A stretch of 64,000 nt of DNA. Source: Aurantimonas sp965217685. Its GTDB lineage: Bacteria > Pseudomonadota > Alphaproteobacteria > Rhizobiales > Rhizobiaceae. This document shows positions 35,156-43,771 of the stretch, one piece after another. Made by a program: the position numbers and the translations under genes. The notes beneath the pieces are model-generated. The model was given only the letters and a program-made list of their open reading frames with translations. It was not told the DNA's origin and ran no database searches. Location of the stretch: the NCBI GenBank assembly GCA_965217685.1, contig CBDCIZ010000003.1, positions 4,030,001-4,094,000 of the forward strand, in the 5' to 3' direction. Numbering within the stretch: the stretch's first letter is position 1; every line of letters begins with the position of its first letter.

Positions 35156-37078
35156 ATGCTTCAGATCACCAATTTGTCCGCCCGCGTCGCCGGGCGCCTG
35201 CTCATCGACAATGCCAGCCTCACGATCCCTACCGGCACCAAGGCTGGGCTCGTGGGCCGCAATGGCGCGGGCAAATCAACGCTGTTTCGGGTGATCACCG
35301 GCGATCTCGCCGCCGAGGCCGGCTCCGTGTCCTTCCCGAAGAATACCCGCCTCGGCCAGGTCGCACAGGAAGCGCCCGGCACCGAAGAGTCGCTGATCGA
35401 GATCGTGCTGAAGGCCGACACCGAACGCGTTTCGCTCCTCGCCGAGGCCGAAACCGCGACTGATCCGACGCGGATTTCGGACATCCATGTGCGGCTGGCC
35501 GACATCGAGGCTCATTCGGCCGAAGCGCGCGGCTCGGCGATCTTGTCAGGCCTCGGCTTCGACATGGAGGCACAGGCGCGCCCGGCCTCCTCCTTCTCGG
35601 GCGGATGGCGCATGCGCGTGGCGCTTGCGGCGGTGCTGTTCTCGCGGCCGGACCTCCTGCTCCTCGACGAGCCGACCAACTATCTCGATTTGGAAGGCAC
35701 CCTATGGCTGGAGAATTTCGTCTCCCGCTATCCCTACACCGTGCTCGTCATCAGCCATGACCGCGACGTCCTCAACAATGCCGTCAACGCGATCATCCAT
35801 CTCGATCAGAAGAAGCTCAATTTCTATCGCGGCGACTACGATCAGTTCGAGCGCCAGCGCGCCGAGAAGCTGGAGCTTCTGCAAAAGCAGATCGTCAAGC
35901 AGACGGCCGAGCGAAAGCACATGGAGTCCTTCGTCGAGCGCTTCCGCGCCAAGGCGTCGAAGGCCCGGCAGGCGCAGTCGCGGCTGAAAGCGCTGGAGCG
36001 CATGCAGCCGCTGCAGAGCATCGTCGAGGAGCATGTGACGCCCTTCGTTTTCGACGCGCCGGAAAAGCAGCCTGCCTCGCCGATCATCGCGATGGAAAGG
36101 GTCTCCGTCGGATACGAGCCGGGCCTGCCGATCCTGTCGCGCCTCGACCTGCGCATCGACACCGACGACCGCATCGCCCTCCTTGGCCAGAACGGCAACG
36201 GCAAATCGACCTTCGCCAAGCTTCTGGCCGACAGGCTGAAACAGGAAAGCGGCGAGATCACCAAGGCGCCGGGGCTGAAGATCGCCTTTTTCGCCCAGCA
36301 CCAGATCGACGATCTCAGGCCCGCCGAGAGTGCCGTTCAGCACGTACGCCGAATGATGCCGGATTCTACCGAAGCGAAGGTCCGCGCCAAGGTTGCACAG
36401 ATGGGCCTGCCGACCCAGAAGATGGACACAGCCGCCGACAAGCTCTCCGGCGGCGAAAAGGCGCGGCTCCTGATGGGGCTTGCAACCCTCGACGCGCCGA
36501 ACGTCCTGATCCTCGACGAGCCCACGAACCATCTCGACATCGAAGCCCGCGAGAGTCTGGTGCGGGCGCTCAACGACTATCCCGGCGCCGTCATCCTGAT
36601 CAGCCATGACCGGCACATGGTCGAGGCAACGATGGATCGGCTGTGGATCGTCGGCGACGGCACCGTGTCGCGCTATGACGGCGATCTCGATGACTACAAG
36701 AAGCTGATCCTCTCCGGCAACAAGGCGAGCGGCCCACCGGTCGGCGCCGATCACGAAGGCGGCGAGACGAGCGCCGCGGCAGCGCCGACGCCCCAGGTCT
36801 CCAAGGTCAATCAGCGCCGTCTCGCGGCCGAAAAGCGCGAGACGCTGAAGCCGCTCAAGGGCAAGATCACCCAGCTCGAAATCCAGATCAAACGGCTGCA
36901 GAAGACAATTTCGGATCTCGACGAGCAGATGGCCGATCCGGCACTTTATACCAGCGATTCAGCCAAGGCGACGCGGCTCAACAAGCAGCGATCGGACGCC
37001 GCCAGGACGCTGGAGCGCTGCGAGGAAGATTGGCTCGCGCTGACCGAGGAACACGACGCGGCGATGGCGGCGGAATAG
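35156..37078 (+). CDS. ABC-F family ATPase (Uup/YheS-like)
   Basis: The 640-aa product has two ABC cassettes and no membrane segment, so it is an ABC-F protein; these act on ribosomes in translation rather than in transport. Cassette 1: Walker A GRNGAGKST, signature FSGGWRMRVALA, Walker B LLLLDEPTNYLDLEG. Cassette 2: Walker A GQNGNGKST, signature LSGGEKARLLMG, Walker B VLILDEPTNHLDIEA. The ~80-residue linker has the helical, basic pattern of the P-site tRNA interaction motif. The C-terminal ~90 residues form a coiled coil (LKPLKGKITQLEIQIKRLQ). Closest named relatives are Uup and YheS; which one cannot be settled here. Confidence 0.92.
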   Translation: MLQITNLSARVAGRLLIDNASLTIPTGTKAGLVGRNGAGKSTLFRVITGDLAAEAGSVSFPKNTRLGQVAQEAPGTEESLIEIVLKADTERVSLLAEAETATDPTRISDIHVRLADIEAHSAEARGSAILSGLGFDMEAQARPASSFSGGWRMRVALAAVLFSRPDLLLLDEPTNYLDLEGTLWLENFVSRYPYTVLVISHDRDVLNNAVNAIIHLDQKKLNFYRGDYDQFERQRAEKLELLQKQIVKQTAERKHMESFVERFRAKASKARQAQSRLKALERMQPLQSIVEEHVTPFVFDAPEKQPASPIIAMERVSVGYEPGLPILSRLDLRIDTDDRIALLGQNGNGKSTFAKLLADRLKQESGEITKAPGLKIAFFAQHQIDDLRPAESAVQHVRRMMPDSTEAKVRAKVAQMGLPTQKMDTAADKLSGGEKARLLMGLATLDAPNVLILDEPTNHLDIEARESLVRALNDYPGAVILISHDRHMVEATMDRLWIVGDGTVSRYDGDLDDYKKLILSGNKASGPPVGADHEGGETSAAAAPTPQVSKVNQRRLAAEKRETLKPLKGKITQLEIQIKRLQKTISDLDEQMADPALYTSDSAKATRLNKQRSDAARTLERCEEDWLALTEEHDAAMAAE

Positions 37079-37188
37079 CGCAAGCCGGCCGCCATGATGC
37101 AGCTTGCGACACCCGCTTTTGACGCTGCGGAAGAAACGGTTCTCGTGGCAGACTGCCGCCGGCCCGACGTTCCGAGGGACTTGTGCAA

Positions 37189-37206
37189 CCGTCATCAAAC
37201 TGTCAT
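37189..37206 (+). promoter_or_regulatory. PHO-box-like site (PhoB) upstream of the membrane gene
   Basis: CCGTCAT-CAAA-CTGTCAT matches the PhoB box, two 7-bp CTGTCAT repeats separated by 4 bp, with one mismatch in 14 positions. It lies 50 bp before the ATG at 37257 and points towards that gene. A GATAAC at 37213-37218 could serve as the -10 element, though the 6-bp gap to the box is shorter than usual. Confidence 0.6.
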
Positions 37207-37256
37207 TGGGCCGATAACGGTCGCCGTGACGGACGGACGCCCACTCACTTCATCGG

Positions 37257-37928
37257 ATGTTTCGCATGTCCGCGCTCACCGCCGCGCCGCTTTTCTTCGT
37301 CAAAATCATAAGGGTTGCGATCTGTCGGCGACGACCCATCGAGATCATCGGGTTTACCGGCCTTGCGATGCTATGTCTGATTGCCGCACTGGCCATTGAT
37401 GGCGCCGCCGAACTATTCGGTCTGCCGGCCGAGATTTTTGCGGAAAACGGACCGGTCGAGAGCTTTCAGGCGATCTTGATCGGTGGCGCCGGGCTCTTGT
37501 TTTTCGTCGCTGCCTTGCGTTTCGATTTCGAGATTTTCTATGCATCCGCCGTGCTTGCACTGCTGTCGGCCCTCGCGGTGCTGCGGGAACTTCCAGGTTG
37601 CGCGAGCCTGTTCTACGAAAGCGGTGCCTGCCTTTCGGACGCGGCAAAGGACATCTCGACCATAATGGCGTTCGGGATATTGATTGCTCTATTTGCGTGG
37701 CGGCGCATTCCCCTGGCCAAGCAGCTTGGAGAGTTGAATATGTTCTGGATCGTTCCGGCAGCCTATGCAGGCGCCTTGCTTGTTATTGGGGAAACGATGG
37801 AACATTTCCACGCTGTCGGCCTGGAAGAGACGATGGAAACCGCAGCTTATCTGGTGCTCCTGTGCTTTGCGGGATTGATCAACGCACGACCGGACTGGTT
37901 TGACGCACGGCTGGAAGCCTTCGACTGA
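37257..37928 (+). CDS. Hypothetical multi-pass membrane protein, possibly phosphate-regulated
   Basis: I do not recognise this 223-aa product. It has five or six hydrophobic segments, with acidic and other conserved-looking polar residues at their borders: ENGPVESFQAILIGG, AVLRELPGC, and GETMEHFHAVGLEETMETAA. The glutamates in these borders are unusual and may be functional. A PHO-box-like site lies 50 bp upstream, suggesting induction at low phosphate; members might then act in membrane lipid or phosphate handling, but that is inference. Met at 37266 is an alternative start. The gene sits between the ABC-F gene and convergent comEC. Confidence 0.68.
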   Translation: MFRMSALTAAPLFFVKIIRVAICRRRPIEIIGFTGLAMLCLIAALAIDGAAELFGLPAEIFAENGPVESFQAILIGGAGLLFFVAALRFDFEIFYASAVLALLSALAVLRELPGCASLFYESGACLSDAAKDISTIMAFGILIALFAWRRIPLAKQLGELNMFWIVPAAYAGALLVIGETMEHFHAVGLEETMETAAYLVLLCFAGLINARPDWFDARLEAFD

Positions 37929-37984
37929 CGACCGGGGCGCCGGACTGCTGCTGCTCAATGGCTTTCAGCGCGTGTCCTCGACTT

Positions 37985-40327
37985 TCAGCGTGTCTCCTTG
38001 CTGGTTGGGCCAATGGTCCGCGGCACTGCAGCATGTTTGGAGACAGCGTCCTTCGCCACCGGCTTTTTCCAATATTCCGGCCACGGTGCCAGACGATGGC
38101 GATTCCACGGCTCCGGCTTGACGGGAATTGCGTGAGAAACGAGTGGACGGCCGTCGAGCGTATCCTTCCGAACCGCCAGAGATCCGGTGCGGCGCAGGGT
38201 GCGAAGCGTAACCAGAATGGCGCCGGAGCGGCAGCGCGTCAGGCGGATCGCCCGGGCGACGATCGCGACGTCGCCGGCATCGCAGGCCGCGCTGGTCTGT
38301 TCATAGTTCGCGGTGTAGGCGATCTTGAGCCCGTCGTCGGTGCGGAAGAGGCAGAGATCGTCGGCGCACCGGGTTTCCAGCTTGGCCCGCAGCGGCGCCC
38401 TGGACCCAATGCCGGGGCTGGGAATGCCAAGCGCCCGTTCCCATTGACCGGCGACGAAGTCGTTCGGGCGGGCCTTGAGAAAGGCAAGATGCGGTTTGCC
38501 GTCTTCCAGCGCCGAAATCGTCGCGATTTCCTTGCCGTCCTCGAAGATCAACAAAGAAGGCAAAGGCGCCCGGTCCGGCGATAGAAGCAGCCCCGCGACA
38601 AGCAGCGGCAACGCCGACCACCGCAGGCTGCTGGCGAAACACGCGGCGGCCAGGATCGCGGCGGCCAGCAAAACCAGCCCGGTCGCGGTCGTCGATCCGA
38701 CGGCCTGGTCCGGCAACCTTTGATAGACGAACTCGGCGATGCGCAGCACCCGATCGACGCCAGCCCCCATCGCCTGAAACGGCCAGGTTTCCAGACCGAG
38801 CGGCATCAGCAGGCATCCGATCAAGGCCAGGGGCATGATCCAGAGCGTGAACAGCGGCATGGTCAGGACGTTGGCGACGAAGCCGAACAGCGCCAGGCGA
38901 TGGAAATGGTAGACCGAAAACGGACTGGTGGCGGATCCCGCGATGAGCGACGTCAGCGCGATGGCGAGAAGACCGACGGCACCTTTTCGTACCAATCCGC
39001 TCGGCGCCGATCGGCCGGCGTCGCGGCGCTTTGAGAGGATCGAGTAGCCGCCGATCAGCGCGACGGTCGCGGCGAAACTCATTTGGAAACTTGCCGTCAG
39101 AACGGCGTGGGGCGCCAGCGCGATGACGACGATCGCGGCGATCGAGACGTTGCGCAGCGTCAGTGCCGGGCGATCGAGGATCACCGCCGTCAGCATGATC
39201 GCCAGCATGATAAAGGCCCGCTGAGTCGCGACATTGGCGCCCGACAGGCCGAGATAGAAGGCGGCGATCAGAAGGGCGACACCGGCGGCGATCTTCTTGG
39301 CGGGAAAGCGCAGCGCGATCGCCGGAACCAGTGCGATCGCCCCGCGTACCAGCATCATCGCGAAGCCGGCGACGATCGCCATGTGCAGACCGGAAATCGA
39401 CAGGACATGCGCAAGGCCGGTGCCGCGCAGCCATTCCTCCGCCTCCTCCGGCAGGCCGCCGCGTTCGCCGGTGACCAGCGCGGCGGCGATCGCGCCTTCG
39501 GTCCCTCCGATCGCATCGCGAATGCGCTCGGTCATGGCGAGACGGATCGTCGCGAGATCGCGTTGAAGACGGGTGACGACGTCGCTCTGCGGTGGGCCGG
39601 CTGTCACGTCAGACGCATCCGGCGCGCCGAGCGAGAAGCCGTAGGCACCGATGCCGTCGAAGAAGGGCGCGAAGGCGAAATCGTAGGCGCCGGGCACGGC
39701 CGGTCCCGACGGCGGGCGCAGGCGCACAAGACCTGCGAAGGTTTCACCGATGGCAATCGGCGGGTGGCGCGAGCCGACCACGATCCGCACCCGTTCGGGC
39801 GGGCGCGACAACACCGGCCGCTCGGTTTTGGCGATATCGACGAGATAGCGAAAGCGGCCGCGCTCGTCGCGTTCGCGCCCAGCGACCGTGCCGGTAATCC
39901 GGACCGTCGCCTCGCCGGAAAAGATCGTCGTCGTGGTGCGGGCGATTTCAAATGTCGCAAGGCCCGCCCCGCAAACGCAAAAGCCGGCGAAGAAGGCGAG
40001 CGCCCGAAAAACGGGTCGCTCGACGAACTGACGCGCGGCGGTAATCGCCGCGATGGCGAGAGCGGCCAAAACCAGCAAGGGCAATCGCCAACCGGCGCCG
40101 TCGACAAGGGCGATGCCGACCATCAACCCGATGGGAATGAGGTGAAAGCCCGAACGGCTTGCGACCTCGGCGTCGATCTGGCGTTCGAACCACGATCCCG
40201 CGGCTTCGCGCCGACGACCGGGTGGCGGCACCGGCGGCAAAGAGGGCAACAGCCGGCCGAGCGCCTTGGCCGGAAGGCGCTTCCGCTCTCGCACTCCTCC
40301 ACGGTCCGGGTTGGTCGTGATCGTCAT
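37985..40327 (-). CDS. comEC: ComEC/Rec2-type DNA uptake channel
   Basis: ComEC forms the inner-membrane channel that takes up single-stranded DNA in transformation. The 780-aa product has an N-terminal DUF4131/OB-like region (about 60-260), then the competence domain starting with EEWLRGTGLAHVLSISGLHM and containing LGLSGANVATQRAF. About ten membrane segments are visible in total. The C-terminal ~180 residues are soluble but lack an HxHxDH motif, so the metallo-beta-lactamase nuclease domain of longer ComEC proteins is absent or degenerate, as in many alphaproteobacteria. It is divergent from gltX. Together with dprA it suggests DNA uptake ability, though pilus genes are not seen here. Confidence 0.92.
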   Translation of the reverse strand: MTITTNPDRGGVRERKRLPAKALGRLLPSLPPVPPPGRRREAAGSWFERQIDAEVASRSGFHLIPIGLMVGIALVDGAGWRLPLLVLAALAIAAITAARQFVERPVFRALAFFAGFCVCGAGLATFEIARTTTTIFSGEATVRITGTVAGRERDERGRFRYLVDIAKTERPVLSRPPERVRIVVGSRHPPIAIGETFAGLVRLRPPSGPAVPGAYDFAFAPFFDGIGAYGFSLGAPDASDVTAGPPQSDVVTRLQRDLATIRLAMTERIRDAIGGTEGAIAAALVTGERGGLPEEAEEWLRGTGLAHVLSISGLHMAIVAGFAMMLVRGAIALVPAIALRFPAKKIAAGVALLIAAFYLGLSGANVATQRAFIMLAIMLTAVILDRPALTLRNVSIAAIVVIALAPHAVLTASFQMSFAATVALIGGYSILSKRRDAGRSAPSGLVRKGAVGLLAIALTSLIAGSATSPFSVYHFHRLALFGFVANVLTMPLFTLWIMPLALIGCLLMPLGLETWPFQAMGAGVDRVLRIAEFVYQRLPDQAVGSTTATGLVLLAAAILAAACFASSLRWSALPLLVAGLLLSPDRAPLPSLLIFEDGKEIATISALEDGKPHLAFLKARPNDFVAGQWERALGIPSPGIGSRAPLRAKLETRCADDLCLFRTDDGLKIAYTANYEQTSAACDAGDVAIVARAIRLTRCRSGAILVTLRTLRRTGSLAVRKDTLDGRPLVSHAIPVKPEPWNRHRLAPWPEYWKKPVAKDAVSKHAAVPRTIGPTSKETR

Positions 40328-40530
40328 TCCGAAATGGTCCTGCCCTCCGTCAGCCGGTAGCCAAACTGTCTTGCAAGGCCGGCAAAACGCCGCGACAACT
40401 GCCCGAGCGGAGCGCTGCCTTGCCTCGCCTCTCGCCTATGCTACACAGCCGCCACGCAATTGCGATCCTCCGAGGCGGATCGCATCGACACCCCCCGCCC
40501 GATGATCCCCTCTTCACGATCGGAGACACC

Positions 40531-41952
40531 ATGACGGATCGCGTCGTGACCCGTTTCGCCCCCTCGCCGACCGGCTTTTTGCATATCGGCGGCGCGCGCA
40601 CGGCCCTATTCAATTGGCTCTACGCTCGCGCCACCGGCGGCAAGATGCTGCTGCGCATCGAAGACACCGATCGTGAGCGCTACACCGAGGACGCCGTCCA
40701 GGCGATCGTCGACGGGCTCGCCTGGATGGGGATCGAAGCCGACGAGGCGCCGATCTCGCAGTTCGAACGCGCCGACCGGCATCGTGAGGTCGTCGACGAG
40801 ATGCTCGCCAAGGGACAAGCCTATCGCTGCTATGCCAGCCAGGCCGAGCTCGAGGAGATGCGAGAGAAAGCCAAGGCCGAAAAGCGCCCGCCGCGATACG
40901 ACGGTCGCTGGCGCGACCGCGATCCGTCCGAGGCCCCCGAAGGCGTCAAGCCGGTGATCCGTCTGAAGGCACCGCTCGACGGCGAGACGATGGTCTACGA
41001 CAAGGTGCAGGGCACGGTGCGCTTTGCCAACAAGGATCTCGACGATCTCGTTCTGCTGCGCTCGGACGGCAATCCGACCTACATGCTCGCCGTCGTCGTC
41101 GACGACCACGACATGGGCGTCACCCATATCATCCGGGGTGACGATCATCTTACCAATGCCGGCCGCCAGACGTTGATCTACAAGGCGATGGGCTGGGACG
41201 TGCCGGTGATGGCGCATATTCCGCTGATCCACGGCCCGGACGGCGCCAAACTCTCCAAGCGCCACGGCGCGCTGGGCATCGAGGCCTATCGCGACATGGG
41301 CTATCTGCCCGTTGCCCTGCGCAACTACCTCGTGCGCCTCGGCTGGGCCCACGGCGACGACGAGATCATCTCCACCGAGGAGATGGTCGAATGGTTCAGG
41401 CTGGAGGACGTCAACAAGGGCGCCGCCCGCTTCGACTTCGCCAAGCTCGAAGCCGTCAACGGCCATTGGATCCGCCGTTCCTCCGACGCGGTGTTGACCG
41501 CGATGCTGATGGTTGAGCGCGATCACCTTCCGAACGGCGAGGTCCTGAAAAATCGTCCGGACGACGAGGTGCGCGCCAAGCTGCTCGCGGCGATGGCCGG
41601 CCTCAGGGAGCGCGCCAGGACGCTGGTCGAACTCACCGACAGCACAGCCTACCTCTTCGCCGACCGGCCGCTTGCGATGGAACCGAAGGCCGAAGCCATT
41701 CTCGCAGAAGGTGGCCGAGCGGCGATCGCTGGCATGCTTGCAAAGCTCGACGCGGTGTCGGACTGGTCAGCGGCAGCGCTCGAAGCCGTCGTGCGCGACT
41801 TCGCCGACGTCGAGGGGCTGAAGCTCGGCCGGTTAGCGCAGCCGCTGCGGGCTGCGCTAACCGGCCGCACGACCTCGCCTGGCGTCTTTGACGTCCTGGA
41901 GGTCTTGGGACGTGACGAATCGCTCGCTCGTCTGCGCGACCAGGCAATCTAG
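40531..41952 (+). CDS. gltX: Glutamyl-tRNA synthetase
   Basis: GltX charges tRNA(Glu), and in GatCAB-dependent organisms may also mischarge tRNA(Gln). The 473-aa product has the HIGH-type motif APSPTGFLHIGGAR, the TDRERYTEDAV block and the KMSKS-type motif AKLSKRHGALGIE. The ATG at 40531 directly precedes TDRVVTRFAPS; the longer frame is not conserved. The C-terminal anticodon-binding part contains KLGRLAQPLRAALTGRTTSP, whose DNA is a perfect 18-bp inverted repeat (listed separately). The gene is divergent from comEC and precedes gltA, as is usual in Rhizobiales. Confidence 0.96.
   Translation: MTDRVVTRFAPSPTGFLHIGGARTALFNWLYARATGGKMLLRIEDTDRERYTEDAVQAIVDGLAWMGIEADEAPISQFERADRHREVVDEMLAKGQAYRCYASQAELEEMREKAKAEKRPPRYDGRWRDRDPSEAPEGVKPVIRLKAPLDGETMVYDKVQGTVRFANKDLDDLVLLRSDGNPTYMLAVVVDDHDMGVTHIIRGDDHLTNAGRQTLIYKAMGWDVPVMAHIPLIHGPDGAKLSKRHGALGIEAYRDMGYLPVALRNYLVRLGWAHGDDEIISTEEMVEWFRLEDVNKGAARFDFAKLEAVNGHWIRRSSDAVLTAMLMVERDHLPNGEVLKNRPDDEVRAKLLAAMAGLRERARTLVELTDSTAYLFADRPLAMEPKAEAILAEGGRAAIAGMLAKLDAVSDWSAAALEAVVRDFADVEGLKLGRLAQPLRAALTGRTTSPGVFDVLEVLGRDESLARLRDQAI
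41826..41867. repeat. Perfect 18-bp inverted repeat inside gltX
   Basis: CGGCCGGTTAGCGCAGCC (41826-41843) and its exact complement (41850-41867) flank the 6-nt loop GCTGCG. The hairpin codes for conserved GltX residues. The palindrome needs a TTA and a CTA leucine codon (41833 and 41857) that are otherwise uncommon in this GC-rich DNA. It lies 85 bp before the gltX stop. Confidence 0.9.
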
Positions 41953-42142
41953 CTGAATGTGACGATGGTGAAGCGCAGCACTTGGGCGTCATCGCGGTCG
42001 CCATCGCCTCGCTGCTGCATTGCAATATATGCTAGGACAGGTCAACTTGTGGCCCCGATGGCTTTGGAGTAGGCAGACGGTGAACAATCCGTGTGCGCTG
42101 CTGCAGCCTCGGCCGCTGCGGCAACCATAGAAGGGAAAACGC

Positions 42143-43435
42143 ATGGCAGATCAGTCGGCGAAGCTCACACTGGGTGACAAGAACGCGGACCTTGAAACGC
42201 GTTCCGGCACCATTGGCCCTGACGTCGTGGACGTCACGTCGCTCTACAAGCAGACGGGCCTGTTCACCTACGATCCCGGCTTTTCGTCGACGGCGTCCTG
42301 CGAATCCGCCATCACCTATATCGACGGTGACGAGGGCGTTCTTCTGCATCGCGGCTACCCGATCGACCAGCTGGCCGAAAAGGGCGACTATCTGGAGGCT
42401 TGTTATCTCCTGCTCTACGGCGAATTGCCGACCGCTCGGGAAAAGGAAGATTTCGTTTATCGCGTGACCCGGCACACCATGGTCCACGAGCAGATGAGCC
42501 GTTTCTACACCGGCTTTCGTCGCGACGCCCATCCGATGGCCGTCATGGTCGGCTCGGTCGGGGCCCTGTCGGCCTTCTATCACGACTCGACCGACATCGC
42601 CGATCCGCACCAGCGGATGATCGCCTCGCTGCGCATGATCGCCAAGATGCCGACCATTGCGGCAATGGCCTACAAATATCATATCGGACAGCCCTTCGTT
42701 TATCCGCGCAACGACCTGTCCTATTCCGAAAACTTCCTGCACATGTGCTACGCGGTGCCGTGCGAGCCATACCGGATCAATCCGGTGCTGGCCAAGGCGA
42801 TGGACAAGATCTTCATTCTCCATGCCGACCACGAGCAGAACGCCTCGACCTCGACCGTGCGTCTGGCCGGCTCGTCCGGCGCCAACCCGTTCGCTTGCGT
42901 GGCGGCGGGCATCGCCTGCCTTTGGGGCCCGGCCCATGGCGGCGCCAACGAGGCGGCGCTGAACATGTTGATGGAAATCGGCACCAAGGACCGCATCCCG
43001 GAATTCATCAAGCGCGCCAAGGACAAGAACGACCCGTTCCGCTTGATGGGCTTCGGCCATCGTGTCTACAAGAACTACGATCCGCGCGCCAAGATCATGC
43101 AGCAGACCTGCCATGAGGTGCTGGACGAGCTTGGCATCAAGGACGACCCGCTGCTCGAGGTCGCCATGGAGCTGGAGCGCATCGCGCTGACCGACGAGTA
43201 CTTCATCGAGAAGAAGCTCTACCCGAACGTCGACTTCTATTCCGGCATCACGCTGAAGGCGCTGGGCTTCCCGACCACCATGTTCACGGTGTTGTTCGCG
43301 GTGGCGCGGACCGTCGGCTGGATCGCCCAGTGGAAGGAGATGATCGAGGACCCGCACCAGCGGATCGGTCGTCCCCGCCAGCTCTACACTGGCGCACCGA
43401 TGCGCGATTATATCGGCGTCGACCAGCGCAGCTGA
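42143..43435 (+). CDS. gltA: Citrate synthase
   Basis: GltA condenses oxaloacetate and acetyl-CoA to citrate, the entry to the TCA cycle. The 430-aa product is a typical type II (hexameric) enzyme. Visible active-site blocks are FILHADHEQNASTSTVRLAG, the WGPAHGGANEAAL segment and MGFGHRVYKNYDPRA. Length is standard. A GAAGGGAAAACGC leader gives a good ribosome binding site. The 190 bp between gltX and gltA include an AT-rich TGCAATATATGCTAGG that may be part of its own promoter. Confidence 0.97.
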   Translation: MADQSAKLTLGDKNADLETRSGTIGPDVVDVTSLYKQTGLFTYDPGFSSTASCESAITYIDGDEGVLLHRGYPIDQLAEKGDYLEACYLLLYGELPTAREKEDFVYRVTRHTMVHEQMSRFYTGFRRDAHPMAVMVGSVGALSAFYHDSTDIADPHQRMIASLRMIAKMPTIAAMAYKYHIGQPFVYPRNDLSYSENFLHMCYAVPCEPYRINPVLAKAMDKIFILHADHEQNASTSTVRLAGSSGANPFACVAAGIACLWGPAHGGANEAALNMLMEIGTKDRIPEFIKRAKDKNDPFRLMGFGHRVYKNYDPRAKIMQQTCHEVLDELGIKDDPLLEVAMELERIALTDEYFIEKKLYPNVDFYSGITLKALGFPTTMFTVLFAVARTVGWIAQWKEMIEDPHQRIGRPRQLYTGAPMRDYIGVDQRS

Positions 43436-43486
43436 GCGCTCGATCCGAAGACAAGAGACAGGCGGTCTCGAAGGTTCAACATCAGG

Positions 43487-43521
43487 CCCCCCGGCGAAAG
43501 CCAGGGGTCTTCGCCGGGGGG
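43487..43521. repeat. 12-bp inverted repeat downstream of gltA
   Basis: CCCCCCGGCGAA (43487-43498) and TTCGCCGGGGGG (43510-43521) form a perfect 12-bp stem with an 11-nt loop, 51 bp after the gltA stop. There is no T-run after it on either strand, so it may protect the gltA mRNA 3' end or act in Rho-dependent termination. Confidence 0.7.
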
Positions 43522-43664
43522 TCGCCGGTAGCCGGACGAACTGACCTTCAGCAATTCTGGCCCGGTATTGCGAAGGGAATGACCCGCGGGGATGCTGCAT
43601 TGGTGGCGGACCGCATCCATCGAATCTACGACGTTAGGCCGGTGGCCGGGTGGTCGGATATGCG

Positions 43665-43709
43665 AAGGCCGCTGCCTGGTTCTCCCCAGCCAGCGGCCTT
43701 TTGATTTTG
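43665..43709 (+). terminator. Factor-independent terminator between gltA and thrS
   Basis: AAGGCCGCTG (43665-43674) pairs with CAGCGGCCTT (43691-43700), with an inner CTGG/CCAG pairing, followed by TTGATTTT. It is oriented for plus-strand transcripts and lies 230 bp after gltA, so it ends either a long gltA 3' UTR or a separate small RNA. The gap 43436-43771 contains no protein gene I can support. Confidence 0.75.
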
Positions 43710-43771
43710 ACGCGACCGGCCAGGTTCCATCTCGTTGCCAGCGGGTGCGTTCGAACGACGCTTCTCAGGGC

